Positions 41,523-64,000 of a stretch of 64,000 bases of DNA are shown here, in pieces. Both the position numbers and the translations under genes were made by a program. This DNA is from Cristatella mucedo. Its lineage: Eukaryota > Bryozoa > Phylactolaemata > Cristatellidae. The stretch is from the NCBI GenBank assembly GCA_009760855.2, contig WPIO01000082.1, forward strand, positions 1,629,501 through 1,693,500. Reading direction: 5' to 3'. The notes beneath the pieces are model-generated. The model saw only the letters and a list, made by a program, of their open reading frames with translations, had not been told where the DNA came from and made no database searches. Each line of letters begins with the position of its first letter. Position 1 is the first letter of the stretch.

Positions 41523-43002
41523 GATGATAATATATACATATTCAGTTATTATGTAGTTACACTGAAATGCCATAAATAGTTCTTCTTCGCGCGAATATCT
41601 GGGGAACTCGGCGCATCTATCAGCCGCAAATACGACCCCTCACCCGTGCTTCGGCATGAGTCCAGCCATATAGAGAAGTGCTTGAAATGGATTCGCTACG
41701 CTACAAAGTAGCTAGTGTTCGCTTTACCGGGCATTGAGCTAGTCACATGGTTTGACCAAGTAAGGCGTTAGCTGCCTTACGGGTATTATTGAGCTGCAGC
41801 AACTTACAACTGTGCTTTCCAAGCAAGCGGTTGTCTACAGAGTTATTCCAAAATTCGCTAAAAGCTCGTATTTTCCGCAAGCGAGAGTCAGCCTGGCCCT
41901 AATGTTATGGGGCGCGCGGGTTTTAATACTTAGAATAAATGAACCGCGAACTCTCTACTTTGACAAGGGTATAATGGAGGGTCGATTATGAACAGCCTCT
42001 GTTTCAGCGCAGTTTAGAGCGCTGGTTGAAGTACCGCTTCTGAGTAAACAAACCTCCCACACGTCAACCGGTACCCCATTCGGCGCTTCCGGGCAAATGG
42101 CACTCGTTATGATGGGGCAATAGCTCTGGAGCTCAAGCGACTGCACGTGATCCTGGATTGCCGGCAGGAGCAGGCACGCGCGGTCGGTCGAGGTCCATCG
42201 GCGGCTGGTGTAGGTTTCCGTGTACGCACAAGCTGTAGCGCACCGCTTGCACATCGGTTACTTAGCAAAACGGGCGCTGTATTTTTTTTATAAGTATGGT
42301 GTGCGTGCCGGAGCTCCACCCTAACACACGCACACTCACACACAGTATTACGTGCGCACCCATTACTGGGGGCGTGGACTTGGGTTTCGTAAGAGCCGCC
42401 TGTGGTCAGCAGACTCGGTAACGCGTCTCGTGACCAATGGGCGCGCCCCCTTCCTCGAGAACCTATGCCCCGCCGGCCTGGCTGTCGTATACTTTTCGTG
42501 TTCCCCGTGCTGGTGCCTGTAGAATGACTAGTTAGCGGCGGTGCTGCTTTACTGCTTTCTAAGAGATTCGCAGCCACTTCCGATCCACTCAGGCACCTCT
42601 TAACAGGTTCGTAGCTGTGCTTTTGGTCTGGCTGCTTTTGTGGCTACCCTCAATCGCCAATAGTTCACGTTTGGATCAACTTGCATAGCCTCACTTCTGG
42701 TTGAAGTAGTTTGCAGTTCGCTTTCAGAAATTTGCATGCTATGATGCTTCGAGTACTACAGGCGATCAAGCTAGTTGTTGTGCCGATTTGTTGTGACGAA
42801 GATGACTTAGCAAGTCATTGCCATTTCGTCAGGTAGGAGGGGCGGAGTGGTTTTTGTTGTTGTTGCAGCAAAGTATTCGCCTAACGATCAGGAGTTCGTC
42901 GTTATTATCCCGTTACTCGACTTGCTTGGACGCACGCTAATGGGTGAGAGTCTGACTGTCCTACCGAGTTCTTACTAACCGGCGGCTGTGAGGCAGCATT
43001 TG
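41523..43002. other. Intergenic, unassigned
   Basis: The minus open frame 42577-42107 and others show no recognised domain; composition is mixed. Confidence 0.35.
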
Positions 43003-43172
43003 GAGTCGTAATGGCTCACTAGGTAAGGCGGTTGCTTTTCATGACCTCGGGACCTCGGTCGTGAGCTCGAATCCTGTGGTGGACGATCCTTTATCGCCAC
43101 TGCAAGCGGTGGTGATAGCCGTAAAGGCACTTCTGTCGCTATACAAAAAGAGGCTGTTAAATCAGCTAGTAT
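43003..43172 (+). mobile_element. SINE-II copy
   Basis: Best preserved copy: head taatggctcactaggtaagg, B box gtgagctcgaatcctg, core atcgccactgcaagcggtgg, tail atacaaaaagaggctgttaa and atcagcta. Confidence 0.88.
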
Positions 43173-44486
43173 TTTTTTGCCACTGTCGCGGCTTTTTACT
43201 CAATCGTTGAACGTCGCAGTGCCTGCATGCAGAATTAGATCGCTGCTTATGTTGGTGGTTGGTGACTTGTGTGTGTGTGTGTGTGGGGGGGGGGGGGGTG
43301 ATGCTTCGGCTACCGGCTGGTCACTCGGCTGGTCACCGGCTCGGTGGTTGATATACAGCATATCGTCTGAGCTTGCTTCCCGTTGAATTGCTTGCTAAGC
43401 GCTGAGATGTATATTGAGTGCAGCGATCGTCTGGCTGCCTCGTGGCTGCTGGGTGGAGCACCAGGTCACCAGCAGATCTACAGAGAGGAGTTTTAGCCCA
43501 AGCCCCTTGTAGCTCAAGCAGCAGCACCCATCGCATCGTGGCTAGTTTTCTACTTTGATTGCCTACTTGCCGACAAGCCGACGGATGGATGCTAGATTTG
43601 TAGTTATTATGCGTGCTGGTCCGCACGGCTTTCGCAGATCCACACCTTGCCAGTCAGCCGGAAAGCAAGGGCTGAGTTGCAATGCAAATTGGCCGTGGTC
43701 TCTACACATAGTGTGCAAAAGCTTGGTGCTGCGTGCTCATCTTTTCTTTTTCCATGCCGGCCTGCCTTGCGTGACACCGAGCGTGTCTAGGAATAGGAGG
43801 CACTAGAGGTACTTGTTGTCTGGCACTCAGCAGCCTCCTGGTAGCTGACCTCGGAATACCGTGTCTGACAGAGCTAAGCATCATCCGAGCTTTGGGGCAA
43901 CCGGCTGTTTCCTCAATAAACAAAGCTCTTGCATAGCAGATTTTGCGAACTTGTTCGACTAGTGTACCTTTGCTCCCTGCTTAGTCTCTGCAAGCTCTTG
44001 GTATTTAGGTCATTTGCAGGTGAGGGGGTCTTCGAGAAATGTGAGTGCAGTGTTTGATCCTTTACGAAGAAGCAAAATTTTGCTATCCCTTAAAAAAATC
44101 ACAACCTCTGGCCTTCATGCTGACTCCCTAATCCGATTAGATTTCTTACAAGGTACTGATTGGTGCGCTGGATTCTGACAGTCAGATGCTTTTGTTGCAC
44201 ATGTTTACCCTATGTCTGTTTTTAACTTCGAAGTCAGTTGCGTCAATGTAAGCCTCTATGACCTTTTGGTGGTGGTGTGCAGTTTCTGATTTGGCATTCG
44301 CATTTCTGTGGTCCCATGCTTGCAAATTCTTTCAATTTCTGTCTTAGTCAGCACGGCCACTTTTTTGTTACTGCATCTCACAGCAATTACTGCTTGTGGG
44401 TTTCATTTGGTCGAGCCTAGCTATTACTGTTGACCATGCTAATACCGGCACACATAGGCATCCACAAAAAAAGTAATGGCCAGTTA
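43173..44486. other. Intergenic, unassigned
   Basis: Short (GT)n with a G run at 43268-43299; nothing else recognised. Confidence 0.4.
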
Positions 44487-44630
44487 CTTGCATACAGCCT
44501 CACTTAACAGCCTCATTTCTATAGTGATGCAGGAGCCTTAGCGACTACCAGTTCCCTTGCAGTAGGCAATTAAGAGTTGCAGGACTTCAACGTTCAGACC
44601 TGAGTCGTTGAGTTCGACACACGGGCAGCA
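44487..44630 (-). mobile_element. SINE-II copy, antisense
   Basis: cttaacagcctcatttctat, the core ttgcagtaggcaatt and the head region in reverse order; decayed. Confidence 0.72.
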
Positions 44631-44768
44631 CTCAAGTCACATTTTTTCAACGTATTCCACACGGTGTGATTTTCTATTTTTTGGCATGCTTCAAACAAAT
44701 TGTTGTTATGCCTCAAAACATCAAATGATCCTTCTGTTGTAGGTCGTCCTCAGGTCTGCAACCTATAA

Positions 44769-44922
<154 letters not shown>

Positions 44923-45329
44923 AGTAACCTTACTGTCTCTAAGGTACTTAAGCGAATTTGGCACGTCCTAGACCACTCTATCAGTGATGATTACCTACTA
45001 TATCGTTGATTTGGACAGGAACTGGATGGGGTGGAGTATTTCTGCTTGCTGCAGTCAATTGCAAAGGCTGAGTGTGTTTGGGTTGTGATAGCATCTGCAG
45101 CCGAAGTTGGATTGCTGGTTTTAGCCGGTTTTGATATTTTTTTTCAATTGGCCTCCCTCCATCTTTAAGTTGCTATGTGGCATTTTTAAGATAGTGCTTG
45201 CTGATTTTGAGACGAGTCGTACTTGGTTGCTACCGAGCATACACCTGTCGTTATCAAACCTGGTCAGTTTTTAGAACTACTCACTCTGCCGAATTAGCAG
45301 TGTTGGGAGTGTGTGAGGACCTTTTCAGG

Positions 45330-45505
45330 CATGCTGACTTAAGTAGGTCTCACTTCAGGTTCTGCTGGATCATTAGGTAGCGTTTGATACCATTGATTAC
45401 CGAGTCCTTTGAGTGCCTCTCATCTTGCCCGGGCATCACCAGCACATCACTGCAATGGCTCAAGTCCTATCTCTTCGAGACATTTCAGAGCGTTGATATA
45501 CAGCC
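45330..45505 (+). mobile_element. Decayed LINE reverse transcriptase fragment
   Basis: Reads ttaggtagcgtttgatacca, ttgattaccgag and tgcaatggctcaagtcctat, matching the FDTIDH...LLExL...LQWxxSYL part of family B; no open frame. Confidence 0.65.
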
Positions 45506-46189
45506 AGTTTCGTGGTTAATCATTTCCAGACTCTACCTCGATGAATGAATTTCCGTGAAGTAGGATTTTTTATTTATAAATCAAATATTTTGTAGTTAGA
45601 GCATAGAAAACCTGTTCGAAACCCTCTAAATACGGTTTTTAACATTATTAGAGCCCAGTGGACATGGAATAGCACCCCTGTAGTCATCATTACACTCGTA
45701 GTACCCAATATATTAGACAAGGTAAGCGAAAATGTTCGATGATAAAGCGATGAAGATGGAGATATGTACAGCACAGCCAAGAACAGCAAGGGCAACTTGC
45801 GTGAGGCTGAGCCAGTCAGCTGCCAGGATAGGAAGAGAGGATAGGATAGCCAATCAGTGAACAGCATACTCTGATTGTCTTGGTTTCACCACACTCGAAT
45901 ATTTGGAAAGCAGCTCTTGAACACAGAAGGAGTGGTCGAGCGGCTGCACCTGGCGTTTAAGGATTTGCAGAGTTGCTCGAACACATAGGCCTACAGGCCA
46001 TGCGTACAATAATTTTAATTTTAATTGTAACACAGGGATGTATAATTGACTCGGACAACTGAGCACGTGCTGTATCATTTTCAATATCTTGATCAAATTT
46101 TTAATGAATATATTTGAAAAACCGCGGTAGAGTGAAGTTTCGAATGTCAAAGCTGAAATTGCCGAGGGACGACTTTACTCGGGTACCGG
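45506..46189. other. Intergenic, unassigned
   Basis: A minus frame at 46150-45854 resembles decayed LINE 3' coding only loosely; not assigned. Confidence 0.3.
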
Positions 46190-47045
<856 letters not shown>

Positions 47046-47251
47046 TAATATATAATATAAAAAATGTATAAACTATACGTCCTAATCAGGCTTCACATCT
47101 TACCACCTATAAAGTATATGCTATAAAGTATACGCCCCTGCATCAGTTGTCAAACCTATTTCGTGAGCTCCCTCAGGTTGTATATAGCTAATCATTCCCT
47201 TGAGTCAGCACTGCTGTGTGTGCACTTTTTCGAGAATGTCGACATAGGTAT

Positions 47252-47325
47252 TAGTAATAATGATGACAAGACATTTAAATAGCACTGTGAGAACTAAATC
47301 TCTTTCTAGGCGCTTTATAAACGCT
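47252..47325 (-). mobile_element. LINE family B tail, antisense
   Basis: gagaactaaatctctttcta and ggcgctttataaacgc are the reverse complement of the family B tail. Confidence 0.65.
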
Positions 47326-47329
47326 GGGA

Positions 47330-48482
47330 TCTTTCTGCTAGCTCTGCTGGATCTCGCCTTGTCAGTGCTTGCATTTCTTTGCAATGGTTTAGGTCCTATC
47401 TTGGTGGGAGATGCCAGAGTGAAAATGTCAACATCCAATGATCGTCCGGGGAGCCTCCAAAGTAATAGGTACTAGGTACCATAATGATCTGCTTTAAGTC
47501 CACTTCTATCCACAATTTATACTTTCCTTCTCTCTTGCCGATATAATTACCATACTCATTACAGGCTTTTATTTCTTTGCAAATGATGTGCAGCTGCACT
47601 ATTACTTTGATCCCTCCCTGCGTTAGAGCACCTCAATGTCTCTCAACTTCATTGTAGCTTGTATTGCCGACAATGCCACTCGGGTGACAACAAACCTCCT
47701 TTTGAATTAGATGGGCATGCAATCAAATTTATAGTTAGCAGAAAACCCAATGTCTCTCAGAAATAGCAACTTATATTGCTTAAACTGGGTTCTACAGTCA
47801 TATTTGCCCATTTCAACTACATAAAGCAAGTGTTTAGCCTTCCTTGTGTTAGGATTTGAGAGCCAAGCTGGTCCATGTACTTGTGACGTCCCACCTAGAC
47901 TTTGGTAGCTTACTACTTGCAGGTTTCCTGGCTGTACAATAAGATGCTTACAGTTGCTTTACGATTCTGTAGCTAGACTAGCTGGTCGTGAAAGTTGCAA
48001 CTGCCCTAATACACCACTCTGACTGACCTATACTGGCTCTCCATCAAGCAGTGCATCGACTTCAAGATCCTGCCACTTAATTTTAGGTCTCAACATTCTC
48101 TTGGTCCATTGTGCCCATATGCAGTGAAGTTATCTAAATGAATAAAGTAATTTCTGACTCAGATCATTGACCCGTTTCCCTTACCAACCTCAAATCCAGT
48201 TGAGAACATGCTTTCAGTTGGTATTCTCCCAAAGCCTGGGGCTCATTACCGACTGACGTCGCGACATTCACTGACTTGGCGACTTTTAAAAGGAAGCTAA
48301 AAACCTATTCATCACATCATTAGCTTTGCCCTCGTGAACTGTGCTTTTATGTACCCAATGCATGCTCAAATTATGCATATTATCACTAATCATCTGACAT
48401 GCTTCCTTCCAACTCATGTAAAGTACTTTGAAAGAGATATTTTTATTAGAGTGCTGTACACTATATTTAATTGTTATTAATA
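47330..48482 (+). mobile_element. LINE family B-related copy, strongly decayed
   Basis: Fragments of the palm (tatttctttgcaaatgatgt), later tggctctccatcaagcagtg and tctcccaaagcctggggctc, and a decayed tail at 48415-48470, all in family order. Confidence 0.72.
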
Positions 48483-48870
48483 CTATTTTCATTAATAATT
48501 GCTTTCCCGAGGATTCATTGACAAGCCCACCACCAGCTCCACGTAGTAAAATGGCAGGTTCGATGTTTTCATGTCATTCTGTTCTCTTTCCAAGTAAGAA
48601 GCAAAAGCGGTTTTGTAGTCACTGGGTTAAGTACTTGTTGCTATACTCAACAAGAGACCGGTGGCATTATGGACTGCTTTGGCAGTCGCTTCGATCGTTG
48701 CTGTATAGTCGTCGGCAGTGACAGGCAGCATCTCCGTCTTTTCCATCTGCTGTCATGTAAACGGTGCATGTCCCTGGGCTTGTCTGGGCGTATGCAATTA
48801 AAATCAATTGATACATGTGTATTTTAGTGACCGTGCAATTTGATCAGAGCACCCAATAAGAGCAGACCAA

Positions 48871-63404
<14,534 letters not shown>

Positions 63405-64000
63405 GTAAGAGAATCGTTTTGCTTTTTGCTCCTGGTCCTCTCGTTCGCACCGTTAGCGCCGCCGCACCCATCCTAGCACTCCACTTATCGAATTTACCCC
63501 GAACGAACGATCGAGTCGGCGGGCTGCTCCGAAAAGAAGAACAGTGCAGCATGCATCAGCGGCGACTTCGCTGGAGAGCTTTCTGCAGTGCACTCCAAGC
63601 CCTGCAAGGCGGTGCTTGCTTTGAGCAAACTGTCAACGGGCAGCAGCAGTGTTTAGAGTAGGTGACAGCAGGAAAGCCAAAAGCCGTGCCGAAGCAGCTG
63701 GACAGTCGAGGAAGCAACCGGCGCAGGACGGCCTGGCAGCGCGCCAGAGTCGGCAGCAGGAGAGCGTGCAGCGTCGTCGCTGCATAGGAAATGTGCAAGT
63801 GAGTTTTGCACTCCAGAGCCACAGCAGAGCTCACGAGCAGTCTGCGAGCCAGAGAAGTGGACAGCCAGTGTGCTGCTCTGAGTGACCCAGGAGTGCTGGA
63901 GGCTGCAGCGGTGTATCTTGTAGGTCAGAGCCAATACGACCGTGACCAAGAAGCCGCCAGGTCGTTTAGCTAAAAGGACAGGCAGATGAGTTTCTTGAAT
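63405..64000. other. ABCA intron running off the window
   Basis: No sequence fitting the segment after Walker A (next exon should enter in phase 1) was found. Confidence 0.5.

Overview
The window is nuclear DNA of an animal, most likely an invertebrate. Two multi-exon genes with canonical GT-AG introns sit in a sea of 5'-truncated non-LTR retrotransposons, tRNA-headed SINEs, cut-and-paste transposon remnants and long CT, GT, AT and TGTC microsatellites. I see no bacterial features. I cannot name the species. The exons match vertebrate orthologues well at the protein level, but the repeats look unlike vertebrate ones.

Gene 1 (+, about 1741-32368) is the 3' part of an SGSM3/RUTBC3 orthologue, a Rab GTPase-activating protein with TBC, SH3 and RUN domains. 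Fourteen internal coding exons (1741-1875 through 26572-26694) chain with compatible splice phases. They are followed by two alternative last exons, 30526-30670 and 32236-32368. Both accept the same phase, both encode the conserved RUN-domain end and each has its own stop. One intron is of the rare GC-AG type, and the TBC glutamine finger appears to be replaced by proline. The first exons lie before the window.

The interval 32.4-48.8 kb is a transposon graveyard: decayed LINEs, a hAT miniature element resembling the SPIN family, a mariner-like miniature element, and an R2/NeSL-type retrotransposon fragment split by a solo LTR, plus SINEs. No host gene could be supported there.

Gene 2 (+, 48871 to beyond 63404) is the 5' half of an ABCA-type full transporter closest to ABCA3. 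Ten exons run from the start codon through six predicted membrane segments to the Walker A motif of the first nucleotide-binding domain; the rest lies beyond the window.

Repeats: LINE family A (CR1-like, two antisense copies), LINE family B (CR1/L2-like, more than a dozen truncated copies with (ATT)n tails), SINE-I (tail resembling the LINE B tail stem-loop) and SINE-II (about ten copies). The two genes have no evident shared pathway; their proximity is simply what the window shows.
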